Positions 1 to 10,092 of a DNA stretch of 64,000 nt are shown piece after piece; the stretch's first letter is position 1, and every line of letters starts with the position of its first letter. The notes below the pieces were generated by a model. That model had not been told where the DNA came from. It saw only the letters and a program-made list of their open reading frames with translations, and did not search any database. The stretch is from Leptobrachium leishanense (Eukaryota > Chordata > Amphibia > Anura > Megophryidae): positions 62,168,637 to 62,232,636 of the forward strand of contig CM019067.1 in assembly GCA_009667805.1 (NCBI GenBank). Reading direction: 5' to 3'. Both the position numbers and the translations under genes were made by a program.

Positions 1-3
1 TTT

Positions 4-1058
4 ATGGAACAGTGGCTGCAAGCCAGCAACGATTGCTCCAAACGATACATGAATATTTTGGTGCAGTTTGAAACTGATAGTTTGGCTAAGATTAATGAGA
101 CCTTGGAGACTGAACGAATTAAAATCCTTGAATATAGTTCTCATTCTGCATTTGAAGGCCTGGAAAACAAACTTAAAGCTATTCTTGATAGATACGATAA
201 TGACATCAAGGAACGCAAGTTGAGTAAATTTGTAAGGGATCAGAGAGATTACAAAACTGGAAATGTGTATAAATTTGCTAAGAATAGAACTCGTATCACG
301 AATGATGTTTCTGGGGAACATACTGGGGCTTCAACCTCTGAGTACGAGTCCTCTGACAATGAGGATCTTGTTAATAATGATATGTTTGGGGCGGTGACCA
401 CCACCGAGTCTAAAGGCATCCTAAAAAAATCGGTGTCTTTTTTAGACCTGCCTTACACCCCTCCCCAGAGACGGGGGAAACGATCGTCTGCCTCGATTTC
501 ACGGGGCAGGCAAACCCGAAGAAGGGGGGATCACAGGCTATAGTCGACCCCCTTCGTATTATTAATTTGACTAATATTGATTTGTCTCATGATCAGATTT
601 CTCTTCTAATGAAGGGCTTGTCGTTTGTACCCACTCCTGGCTTTAATTCATTCAATTGGATTAAAGATATCCATTTGTTCATTAGGAAACTAGCCTTGCA
701 CAAATTTCATCGCATGCGGCTTGAGAGGTCTGCCTCGAAATATGACCTCACCATTAATGATCTACAATGTCTTTCTACTCTAATTTCATTGCTGGATGAG
801 AGTGATTGCTCCAATGACAATGTTCCTTATACTGATCTTAAACCTAAAAGCAAATTTACTCCGCATTTCTCTGAATATTCCCACCTTGACAACTTCTGTA
901 AGATCGTATGTAAAGAGATTGAGTCTCTTAAAATCAATGAGCTTCGGTCTGGCATTTGTGATAACTTGAGTTCTCAAGAGAGAACTGCTTTGGCCCAACT
1001 ACAAAGTCTTGATCAAATTGTCATTAAGATGTCAGATAAGGGGGGAATGTGGTTTTAA
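4..1058 (+). pseudogene. PLE N-terminal region, frame broken once
   Basis: Two consecutive open frames cover the N-terminal part of the PLE protein. The first (4-543) is highly charged, with acidic stretches and a basic, Arg-rich end. At the G-run 524-529 the coding signal moves to another frame and continues without a stop (for example SQAIVDPLRIINL) through 567 to about 1040. There an SDKGG motif, typical of the start of the PLE reverse-transcriptase domain, marks a second frame change. Both changes equal one missing G. I see no ATG context that would make 567 a separate gene; it is a continuation. The true N-terminus probably lies upstream of the window. Confidence 0.75.
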
Positions 1059-2905
1059 TGGAAAATGAACAATATTGTCGTATGGTTTTGTCCTTATTGC
1101 ATGATGATAAAACGTATAAGGTCTTGTTGAAGGACCCTACTGATGCTTACATGATCAATCTTATGAGCATTTTAAACGACGGTTTACTCGATGGGTCTAT
1201 TACTCAACATGAATATGATTTCACTTCGTCTACTTAGCCACTTCTGCCTCATATAATATTACACCACTTTTCCATGCTAAATCATAAAAATAATATACAC
1301 ACCAGCTGCAGACCCATAGTATCTGGCACCAACTCTCTGACGCATAATGCTAGTAAATACATCGATCGTATTCTTCAGAAGATTGTTTTCAACCTGCCTT
1401 CATACATTCGCGATTCTAAGCAGACTCTAAGGGAATTGGAAGATTCGTCTGTACCTTCTGACGCATTATTATGTAGTCTAGACGTGGAGTCCTTGTACAG
1501 CTCCATTCCGCATACATTAGGTCTTAAATGTGTTGAGACCTTTTTGAATCGTAGAGGCACCGCTCACTCCAAACACACTAAATTTCTCATTCGTTTGCTC
1601 CATTTTGTACTGCATCACAATTATTTCATGTTCAATGGTAAATTTTATCTACAATTGGTTGGAGCGGCCATGGGTTCTCCGTGTGCACCATCCTATGCGA
1701 ATTTATTCCTCGGATATTGGGAGGAGACCATCATTAATGGCCCTGATTTGACAGTTTTTAAATCTCATGTCTTCAGTTGGCGTCGCTACATTGATGACAT
1801 TATTGTCATCTGGACCTCCACCGCCTTGGAGTTTTCCAACTTCGTTGATACCCTGAACATCAATGAGTTTAATTTAAAGTTCACCTATGAGATACAAACT
1901 CATTCGCTGAATTTCCTTGATATTTCCATTCACAAGGATTCTGCGGGTCGACTTGATACCACCTTATTTCGCAAACCTTCTTCAGCCAACAACCTTTTAA
2001 CTTGGACTAGTCACCACCCTTATTCCTCACGTAAGGGCATTCCTATTGGCCAATATCTTAGACTGCGTCGCACCTGCAGCACCATTACCGAATTTAAAAT
2101 CAAAGCACATTCTCTTCGGTTGGCTTTTAGAGAGAAAGGTTATCCTCATCGTATTCTCAAAAGTGCTTACAAACGGGCACTACTCTCTGATCGACATGCT
2201 TTATTACTTGACACTTCTCCAACCACTGGGTCTGAACCCATAAGACTCATTGCTGATTTTGATTTGGGTTGGCAATCCGTCAAAGGGATTTGTGAGCGTT
2301 ACTGGCCCCTTTTGACTAATGATGCACATTTGAAGGATGTCATTTCCAACCGTCCTGCTTTGACAGCTAGGAGGTGTCCTAATGTCAAAGATAAATTGGT
2401 ACACAGCCATTTTCAACCTATTTGTCGTCCTGCTGATTCGTGGTTGACTAATAACTTGAAGGGAATGTATAAATGTGGCAGGTGTGTAGCCTGTCCTTAT
2501 GTCTCCCGTACCCCGAAACAATTTCACAACTTTGACGATTCCATCTCATTTACGGTCCGCCAGTTTATTAATTGTAACTCCGCCGGCGTTATTTATTTGC
2601 TGTTGTGTCATTGTGGTAAAAAATATGTGGGCAAAACTATTCGCCCTCTTAAAGTCCGCATTTTGGAGCATATCCGGTCGATTAGACTGAAAAAGGACAC
2701 TCCTGTCGCCAGACATTTTATGTCATGTACGTTGTGTTCACTCAGCAACTTTAGGTTTTTGGGTATTGAACACATCAAACTTGGCCCTCGTAAGGGCAAT
2801 CTTGACAATAAGCTACTTAAACGTGAAGCCTTCTGGATATATCGCCTTCACACCAGATCACCGTCAGGTCTCAATGAAGGCTTCACGTTTGTTCCCTTTA
2901 TTTGA
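1046..2905 (+). pseudogene. PLE reverse transcriptase / GIY-YIG endonuclease, one stop
   Basis: This frame carries the catalytic part of the retroelement. A TAG at 1235-1237 interrupts it; from 1274 it is open for 543 codons. Numbering residues from 1274: CRPIVSG near 13, LDVESLYSSIP near 69, GAAMGSPCAPSYANLFLG near 130, and the catalytic YIDD at 172-175. A CxxCxxC cluster lies at 401-407. The GIY-YIG nuclease follows, with GVIY at 438-441, YVG at 451-453, a conserved Arg near 462 and a Glu in KREAFW near the C-terminus. RT and nuclease together copy RNA by target-primed reverse transcription in the family. Apart from the TAG and the upstream shifts the domains look well preserved, suggesting a fairly young copy. 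Confidence 0.9.
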
Positions 2906-3817
2906 ATTTATTTGAATTTTCATTGTTATGTTCATAATTATCGTTTTCATATTACATTACTTTATTACTTTGCCTTTGTACTATTATTAATCCTCTATGT
3001 ATTGGTTAGATATTTAGCAATTTCCTTGTTTTTTAGCCCTTCTCCCCCTACATATCCACAATATTCATCCATTCAATGTTGTTGGGCCCCCTTATACTTT
3101 GTCAGTTTTTCATAGGGTTGTACTTGTTTATTTTCTTATACATTTTAAGCGCAGTCCTTATTGGGACATTGTCCTCTATACAAGTATATACATATACAAC
3201 CGTCTTTCTATTTTACACTGACCCCTTTTTTTGAAGTTAAGGAATTTTTCGCATCACGATTGTCAGGTGATAGGTTATTGATTAGCAATGTCTGTCTATT
3301 TTACAACCTGCTCATCTCTGCAATTATGTCGGCTGTATATTTAGATTCTGCGCTTAGGATTGTTTATCAATGACTCATCCTATGATTACTGGCATTTGGG
3401 TTACCCATACAATTTATTATTTTGGATGACCTTGCGGTTTATTATTTTTATTAGGGTCTGTAAGCTCTAGTATGCTTTTAGTTACCTTGGTATTGGTAAA
3501 CAAGCTATCTGATTGGCTCTTTGGTCCCACATGTCCGTTTGGTTGAATTAGCTAAGTTGCTCTCTGCAACTAACTTGATTAACACATATGTGTTTGTTTT
3601 TTTTTTTTTTTTTTTTTCTTCATAGCTATTGCTGTGGTGTCTGTTATGGTGGTGCTTTTAGCAGGCTCACCATTGGCTTATTGGTACCACATGACCAGTT
3701 GAGCCTTATACCATGCGATCTGATGTATACATTTTTTCAATTACCAATCAGTAGGGCATCCAGCTGACCGCACTTGAAATTACGATCTTGAAGGTATTTA
3801 GGGGGTGAGTTGGGGCG
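2906..3817 (+). other. PLE 3' non-coding region
   Basis: AT-rich sequence between the PLE stop codon and the hammerhead-like fold, with a T-run at 3599-3617. No coding potential beyond short chance frames. Presumed 3' untranslated and terminal-repeat sequence of the retroelement. Confidence 0.5.
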
Positions 3818-3871
3818 GGCATTATATCTCCAGACTAAGCCCTGCTTGGGCGAAACCGGTCGAGACATGCC
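3818..3871 (+). ncRNA. Degenerate minimal type I hammerhead ribozyme (PLE)
   Basis: The parts of a minimal hammerhead occur in order. Stem I is GGCAT (3818-3822) and TCTC (3827-3830), pairing with GAGA (3862-3865) and ATGCC (3867-3871). A CAGACTA core stands where CUGANGA is expected (3831-3837). Stem II is GCCC/GGGC (3839-3842 with 3848-3851) around a TGCTT loop. Then GAAA (3852-3855), a palindromic CCGG stem III (3856-3859) and UC (3860-3861), with predicted cleavage after 3861. A four-base palindromic stem III is what dimer-acting PLE hammerheads use. Two core bases differ from consensus (U4 to A, G8 to T), so this copy is probably inactive. Confidence 0.72.
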
Positions 3872-4344
3872 TCTCTTTTGTTTTTAACAGTCTATTTGAA
3901 TCTTTATTCGGTGGACTTTGATCCTTTATACATGGTTACTTATTGTGCCCTTGATGGTTTTTGGTGGGGCTCTTAGCACCACTGCTTATTATTGCCTTTG
4001 GGTGTTTCTCAAACACTAAGATAGTGTATTGTATTATTGGTTATGTAGGTGGCTTGAACCACCGAGGTATAGTGAGGTTACACCTATAATCCTACTAAGA
4101 CTTCCAGCTTGTTGGGCTTTTTGGACTTCCACTCCACCAATTGGTACAGTTATAATAATTTCTCCATTTGGGTCATTTTCCACCTTCTTTTCCAATCTCT
4201 TTTTTATTTTGTGATATGCTTTATTACCATTAAAATTTATTGTACTACCACTCTTGTTGCACTTTGTGCAAATTGTCTTTTTCCTTGTAATTTTGGGTTA
4301 TGCCCTGTTGAGTGGTTTTTTTGAGCCTTATCTCTTCTCTGTGT
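3872..4344. other. Unassigned, PLE 3' flank
   Basis: AT-rich sequence between the hammerhead and the Tc1 relic. It may be more PLE terminal repeat or host DNA. No boundary or target duplication seen. Confidence 0.4.
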
Positions 4345-5215
4345 TGTTTCTGAAGACATACAAGACCACTGATAATCTCCATCGATCTGGGGCTCCACGC
4401 AAGATCTCACCCCGTGGGGTCAAAATGATCACCGAGAACGGTGAGCAAAAATCCCAGAACCACCACGGGACCTAGTGAATGACCTGCAGAGACTGGGACC
4501 AAAAGTAACAAAGCTACCATCAGTAACACACTACGCCGCCAGGGAATCAAATCCTGCAGTGCCAGATGTGTCCCCCTGCTTAAGCCAGTACATGTCCGGG
4601 CCCGTCTGAAGTTTGCTAGAGAGCATTTGGATGATCCAGAAGAGGATTGGGAGAATGTCATATGGTCAGATGAAACCAAGGTAGAACTTTTTGGTAAAAA
4701 CTCAACTCGTCGTGTTTGGAGGAGAGAGAATGCTTAGTTGCATCCAAAGAATACCATACCTACTGTGAAGCATGGTGGTGGAAACATCATGCATTGGGGC
4801 TGTTTTTCTGCAAAGGGACCAGGACGACTGATCTGTGTAAAGGGAAGAATGAATGGGGCCATGTATTGTGAGATTTTGAGTGAAAACCTCCTTCCATCAG
4901 CAAGGACATTGAAGATGAAACGTGGCTGGGTCTTTCAGCAGGACAATGATCCCAAACACACCGCCCGGGCAACGAAGGAGTGGCTTTGTAAGAAGCATAT
5001 CAAGGTCCTGGAGTGGCCTAGCCAGTCTCCAGATCTCAACCCCATAGAAAACCTTTGGAGGGAGTTGAAGGTCCGTGTTGCCCAGCGACAGCCCCAAAAC
5101 ATCACTGCTCTAGAGGAGATCTGCATGGAGGAATGGGCAAAAATACCAGCAACAGTGTGTGAAAAAACATTTGACCTCTGTCATTGCCAACAAAGGATAT
5201 ATAACAAAGTGTTGA
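4345..5215 (+). pseudogene. Tc1 transposase, truncated and disrupted
   Basis: The translation shows the second helix-turn-helix (SGAPRKISPRGVKMI), then WSDETKVELFG with the first catalytic Asp. After a TAG stop at 4735-4737 come [18 protein letters not shown], the second catalytic Asp in [10 protein letters not shown], and the Glu of [15 protein letters not shown], i.e. the DD34E triad. The frame changes at least once between about 4440 and 4600 as well as at the stop. The N-terminal paired-like DNA-binding part is missing. It cannot encode a working transposase; it shows only which family inserted here. Confidence 0.9.
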
Positions 5216-5426
5216 GATGGACTTTTGATATTGACCAAATACTTATTTTCCACCATAATTTGCAAATAAATTCTTTAAAAATCAGACAATGTGATTTTCT
5301 GTATTTTCTCATTTTGTCTCTCATAGTTGAAGTGTACCTATGGTGACAATTACAGGCCTCTCTCATCTTTTTAAGTGGGAGAACCTGCACAATTGGTGGC
5401 TGACTAAATACTTTTTTGCCCCACTG
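4345..5426 (+). mobile_element. Tc1-like DNA transposon, 5' truncated
   Basis: A Tc1-type transposon whose right end is intact. The right inverted repeat (about 5372-5426) reads through GGGAGAACCTGCACAATTGG and ends in ACTG followed by TA at 5427-5428, the expected target dinucleotide. No matching left inverted repeat is present; similarity starts abruptly within the transposase near 4345, so the 5' third has been lost. Confidence 0.9.
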
Positions 5427-5428
5427 TA

Positions 5429-6096
5429 TACTGTATTAGATCAGGGTGGCTGTAATGCGTCACAGGGACTGAGCGACATGAATTCATCATCTATACTGAG
5501 ACTATAATAAAAGATGTACCCAATAACACTTTACACAACTAGAAATATGAGATTTGAGATATTTCTTTCAGAGAAAACCCAATTGGAAACACACTTTATA
5601 TTGCAACAAATAAAGTTTTATGTGAAAGTTTGTAATTTTAATTTTCAGCTCCATAACAGCACAAACACTGCATACAAAAAAGAGCTACTTTATCCGCTCA
5701 TCAAAAGTCCTCTTGCTCCTCATGTGAGATAATGCATGATTCACAGTAACTTTTTACAGCTAATTCATCAAGCTGTCAGGAGGCTGTAGCTGTTTTGATG
5801 AATTATCCTTGTAGAACATCAGAAGATAACTGGTGAAGGCTCTCCCATGTGCAATCAGACTTAAACGACTCATGATAATTTATTAACACGCATTTACATA
5901 ACAATAAAGTCTGTGTAGACGTTTCTTAACCATATGAGTGACAGAAAGCAATGAATAGGAGCAGAATACAGTAAGAGGAGCCACATGATATAAATAAAGG
6001 AGGGTTTTATTACAAAAGGAAGCTTGCAGCTGTAACTGCATTCAATATAGGTTAAGGAAGCTGTTTCCAAATACTCAATCACATGATACTCTATAC
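5429..6096. other. No recognised feature
   Basis: AT-rich non-coding sequence after the Tc1 right end. Only short chance frames. Confidence 0.5.
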
Positions 6097-6262
6097 CAGG
6101 ACTCAAAATTTCAAGTCCCAAGCTACTAGCCAGGCCTTAAGAGCTACTTGCCACTAGTTGCCCCACCTAACCCCTATCCTGCCCTGCCTCTGCATTCCCA
6201 CTCGCCCTCATGTAATTTCCACTCGCCAAATGCGAGCAGGCGAGTGGAAATTTTGAGGCCTG
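6097..6262. mobile_element. hAT-type MITE with 8-bp target duplication
   Basis: A 166-bp element with terminal inverted repeats CAGGACTCAAAATTTC and GAAATTTTGAGGCCTG. It is flanked on both sides by CTCTATAC (6089-6096 and 6263-6270), an exact 8-bp target duplication as made by hAT transposases. Non-coding. Confidence 0.85.
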
Positions 6263-6289
6263 CTCTATACACTATACAGTATAAATGAG

Positions 6290-6830
6290 GTGTTATTCAG
6301 AGGGCCGATCTGGCCCCCAAATGGCACCGAACAGTGAATTTCCCCATATGGTGCCATTCCGGGGCCATTCGGCGGTTCAGAGCCCAAATCCTTCATGAAG
6401 CGTTGAACCTCATCTTTCACCTCTTCGTCGGAGCAGAATCGTCTTCCGGACAAATGTTCTTTCAACTTAGGGAACAGGTGGTAGTTTTTGATTGTGTATA
6501 CATGATCAGTGGTAGCAGGCACAGCAATCTTGGCGTACAGTGCTTGAAAATGGAGCTCCCGTTGAATGCTACCGCCAAGTGCGAAGTTCGTGCAGTTATT
6601 CGATTTTTGAACGCAAAAGATTCATCGCCAAATTACGGAAGTGTATGGACAGTCGTGTATGGATGTCAAAAACTACCACCTGTTCCCTAAGTTGAAAGAA
6701 CATTTGTCCGGACGGCGGTATGACATGGGCATTCTAAAACTGCCACAGCGTCTCCAAAAATGCATCAACCGAAATGGCGATTATGTGGAAAAACAAATAA
6801 TTCTTCAACCTTTAAAATGATGTAAATATT
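6290..6830. pseudogene. Rearranged mariner transposase remnant
   Basis: Two pieces of a mariner transposase lie in opposite orientation. On the minus strand (about 6503-6370) is a C-terminal piece with YHLFPKLKEHLSGRRF. On the plus strand from about 6550 is the N-terminal piece (MELPLNATAKCEVRAVIRFL), joined near 6650 to another copy of the YHLFPKLKEHLSGRR region that runs to LQKCINRNGDYVEK near 6800. The catalytic core between them is gone, so this is an internally deleted mariner next to an inverted copy of its own 3' part. The left flank resembles the 0.9-kb MITE family seen at 19816-20709. Confidence 0.75.
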
Positions 6831-6859
6831 ATAGAAAATAAACAGTTGTTTGTATTTTT

Positions 6860-7703
6860 AAAAATATAGGAGACCTTACTTTTGGGATTGAACCTTTCGT
6901 ACAGTTTATTAAATGAAGTTGTCAAATGGGCCCCAGGTACTTCAAAGATGTATCTCTAATACGAAAACCATTGGAACTGGCCATTCTATCTCGGGCCTGC
7001 GAGTTTAGATACAATGCCGCACATTCTTCCCTATTGATTCTATATCCCACAATGTCTGAAAAATCATTGAGGATCTCCCACTAAGCATGCAAAGAATTCT
7101 CTGGATCGTACAATGAGAGTAAAATATCATCTGCGCAAGCAGATACCTTTATAGACCGATCCAAAGGTAACAATGCCTTCTATTCAGGCATTTTCTCTTA
7201 TGTTACATAGAAAAGGTTCCAGAAAGATGAGAAATAATAAAGGTGACAAATGACATTCCAGTCTTGTCCCCTTCCCAATAGAAAAGGTCCCTAATGACGC
7301 TCCTTGAATCATGACAACCAAACGAGGGGTTCCATGATGCACAAAATATAGAGATGAAGCCGGATTCGCCCGCATCCTCAAATAGGTGACATTCTCTTCA
7401 CCTTACACGTATAAAAATAAACACCAAACAGAGGAGGAGATAGCGCTTCCAGAATCTTACAATAAATGGATATCAAAAAAGGTACTAAAGTAAACCAATT
7501 TGCCCTTAATGTCACAAAAGCATAAACAAGTTTATACTTGAACTATTACCCTGGTCCTTGGGTTGCTCTTCCATATCATTCTGGGATTCCTATCTTTTCT
7601 AGTAATGCAAATAATAATGCCACTCAATCCGATCAAACGCCTTTTCGGCATCTAACAAAAGGATCATAGAAGGGAGTCTATGTTTGTTTATATAACAAAT
7701 AAT
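6860..7703 (-). pseudogene. LINE-1 ORF2 reverse-transcriptase fragment (3' half)
   Basis: Reading the minus strand gives LLLDAEKAFDRIEW (about 7672-7625), then a region ending FSIGKGTRLECHLSPLLFLIF (about 7290-7220), then CADDILLSLYDP (about 7150-7110; the catalytic YADD with Tyr changed to Cys), and downstream RT/thumb sequence with stops. These are L1-type RT blocks in the right order. The upstream half of the same RT lies at 8832-9007, on the far side of an inserted MITE. Frames are broken in several places; it is a dead 5'- and 3'-truncated copy. Confidence 0.85.
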
Positions 7704-8831
7704 GGGCCCTATTACATTCTTCATGCAAAAACGCACGCGCAATGCGTGAATTTTTGCGCGAAGTGTTAAACAACGCTGGTATTATAATCCTTGCACATTT
7801 TTTCATCTGTCAAAAAATAAAGCGCGCAGAAATCAGTGTGCGGACTGTTTTTTTTCACGCGATTCAGCCAATCAGGATTAAGAACCACAGTTGTCTCACG
7901 TTAAGTTTTTGCGCCTGTCAAAGTCAATCTGCGCATATATGCTGTATAAAAAAAAATGCACACACAACTCCTCAAATTTATTGGGTTGGTATGAGTAGAA
8001 TGTGTAACTATACTTTGCTGCGTATTTATTTTTTTGGGTTGGTGTATTTGGTTTCGGCTAGGACGTTCAGATTTGCCATTAAAGGAACACTCTAGGCTAA
8101 AAATCCCTTTTTTTACATTAAAATATACCTATTCCCGACCTAGTTATTCAGTATATATATATATATTTTTTTAATGTAATACTTACCCTAACAGCCACTT
8201 GTTTCCAACAGCGTCTTTTTTTTTATACTCGCCTCCCTCCTCTTCCGCTCCCGTCCTGTTACAGCTTGAACTTGGCTAATGGTTTACGTGAGAAACGCGC
8301 ATGCGCGCCTCTCATGTAAGCCAGCCAATCAGCAGGCTTCCTCTTCTTTGATTAGTGTTACGCGCAAGAGGATGCGCACAACACTAATCAGCCTCTGCCG
8401 CCAGCTACTGCGGCGAGTTGGAGACGTCATCGCACTGAGCGGAGGGAGGGGGGGAAAGACAAGGGCATACTCAGGGCATCATGACCACCTAAAAAAGCTT
8501 TGGTGGTCATATTGCCTAGAGTATCCCTTTAACACCAGCTTTTAGGAGTTGCTAAAATGATGCGCGCAAAGGCTGTGCGTTACAAACTGCGCATAGATTG
8601 TGCGCAGGTATGCGGATGGTATTACAAATGCATTTGCACAATGTTAAGTATAGGACACGCAAAGTACAGTAAGCTCACGCAGCATTCGCGCAGGTTCACC
8701 CGCGGTAGACGTATACGTGCGTTTGTTGTGCTGACATTGTAATACGACGGTCAGAGCAAAGGGTTTTGCCCCTCGCGTTAATGCATTTTTGCACACCCAC
8801 AAACGTTTGCATGAAGATTGTAATAGGGCCC
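7704..8831. mobile_element. MITE inserted in L1, inverted repeats GGGCCCTATTACATTCTTCA
   Basis: The element starts GGGCCCTATTACATTCTTCA and ends with the near-perfect inverse (8807-8831). It splits the L1 reverse transcriptase. A second copy at 30734-31426 has the same ends and interior but lacks the 450-bp insertion at 8081-8530. That copy has matching ATT target duplications; here flanking bases are less clear. Non-coding, CG-rich near the ends. Confidence 0.82.
8081..8530. mobile_element. Nested MITE, ends AAAGGAACACTCTAGGC
   Basis: Inverted ends AAAGGAACACTCTAGGC and GCCTAGAGTATCCCTTT bound a 450-bp non-coding insertion. The related copy at 31100-31120 reads straight across this position, giving a paralogous empty site. 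The same terminal motif (AAAGGGACACTCTAAGCA) is found at 38787. Confidence 0.82.
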
Positions 8832-9007
8832 CATGTCTGCTGCTCTTCTAGTTTTATCATAAGTGTGTCTCTGTGGTACAAATCCCACCTAGTCTGGGTG
8901 GATTATAGTTGACAAAACTGGGGCAAGCCGTTTGGCTAAAATTTTCACAAATATCTTAATATCTGTATTTAATAAAGAAATTGGTCTATATCCTGCTGGG
9001 TCTAGTC
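8832..9007 (-). pseudogene. LINE-1 ORF2 reverse-transcriptase fragment (5' half)
   Basis: Minus-strand translation gives DPAGYRPISLLNTDIKIFVK, ILAKRLAPVLSTIIHPD, a stop in place of the usual Gln, then GFVPQRHTYDKTRRAADM. These are the first conserved RT blocks of L1 ORF2. The sequence resumes beyond the MITE at 7703 with INKHRLPSMILLLDAEKAF, so both halves were one copy before insertion. A hAT element abuts its upstream side at 9008. Confidence 0.85.
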
Positions 9008-10085
9008 TAGGGTTAAAACAACTAATCGATTTAATCGGCTGGATGGAGTAGAGGTAACATCACTGCTCTATAACCGTGGAGACCCAGGTTCGATTCCGGC
9101 CAGAGCACCTCTCCAGTAAGTGTCCTTGGGCAAGACACCCAACGGTACATACTCGCCCACCACACAATATCGGCTGTGGAGTCAGTGGTAAAGTCTCGAC
9201 TTTACGAGAAGCGGGTTCAACCTAACCACAAGGTCGCTGATCTACAATCATGGAAAGACGACTTGATCCCAGAAGACGCCACCAGTGAGTGTCCTTGGGC
9301 GAGATACCTAATGATATGGATGCGCCTACCTCACAAAATACATGTACATCTCATAGATTGTGTAAGTTCCCTTGGGAACAGGGTCCCCCTGAATCAGGTA
9401 ATCATCCATGTGTGGTATTCTAATGTATCAACTCCTTGTACACGGATCTTGTAAAGCGCTGCAGAATTTGTGGCGCTATATAAATAAAGGATAATAATAA
9501 TAGTGAAAATAGTTTTCAACTATTCTCATTATCGATTAATAGGTTGTCGATTAATTGATTTGTGTACAGCACACACTGTTTAGAGTCACACTGCTTCACT
9601 CTGTATGATTTAGTCCTGGGGTTATGTCAGACATGACCAGTTTGTTTTTATTCAGTCTACAACTGCAGAAGTGCTGTAACACAAACCCTGGGACACTGCC
9701 ACTGGGTATGGGCACTGTACTGCTAGATTTTTATCCTTACTTGAAGCTGGAGTCCTGTGCCACCACCCTAACCTGCCTATCACCCCCCCTCTTTGGTCTG
9801 GAGCTGACATTCCCTCCCTTTGGTCCGGTCCCTTCCAAAAATCTCCCACCCACACTCAGGTCCAGTCTTTTGCCTAAACCCCCTCCCTTCCACCTCCGGG
9901 CCCTCCTCCCGCTCAGTTTGTTTATGGAATTATTGTAAAGGGACACTCAAATAAGCTAAAGTGGAGTTCCCCGTTCTCACCCTACTTTCTTGCTGACAGC
10001 ATCATGTGTGAACGCTTGTAACAGCGTCGTTTCAGGAGAAAGCAGACATTAGCTTAAACTGCGTATGCAGCAGCAATCCATCACT
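9008..10085 (-). mobile_element. hAT element copy, truncated, split by a SINE
   Basis: The sequence is the reverse of the complete hAT element at 52050-52952. Shared segments include the CGATTAAT-rich ends, the stretch matching 52870-52640 and the CTTGAAGCTGGAGTCCTGTG region. The left end is at 9008 (TAGGGTTAAAAC); the right end is missing near 10085. A SINE at 9037-9500 interrupts it. No coding capacity. Confidence 0.7.
9037..9500 (+). mobile_element. Dimeric tRNA-derived SINE with L2-like tail
   Basis: Two tRNA-like units occur in tandem. The first (about 9037-9107) has a canonical B box, GGTTCGATTCC. The second (about 9175-9230) has an A-box-like TGGAGTCAGTGG and a B-box-like GGGTTCAACCT. 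The 3' part carries AGATTGTGTAAGTTCCCTTG and ends GCGCTGCAGAATTTGTGGCG CTATATAAATAA before an AATAAT-rich tail, as L2-type LINE 3' ends do. A copy lies at 26272-26812 and a partial inverted one at 44079-44185. Neither unit is likely to be a functional tRNA gene. Confidence 0.78.
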
Positions 10086-10092
10086 GAGACCA

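Larger units (their letters stand above)
1..3880 (+). mobile_element. Penelope-like retroelement (PLE), 5'-truncated by the window edge
   Basis: The window opens inside a Penelope-like element. Its reading frames run from about position 4 to 2905 and encode a reverse transcriptase followed by a C-terminal GIY-YIG nuclease, the defining PLE architecture. An AT-rich non-coding stretch follows, then a hammerhead-like fold at 3818-3871, as known in the terminal repeats of many animal PLEs. The element is inactive as read: the frame changes twice at G-runs and an in-frame TAG lies at 1235-1237. The 3' border is not sharply defined; 3880 is placed just after the ribozyme. The clade (Neptune, Poseidon or Penelope) cannot be fixed by eye. 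Confidence 0.88.

Noticed and set aside
9037..9107. Possible functional tRNA gene
   Set aside because: A good B box but a poor A box, no convincing cloverleaf, and the sequence recurs with a shared 3' tail, so it is a SINE head.
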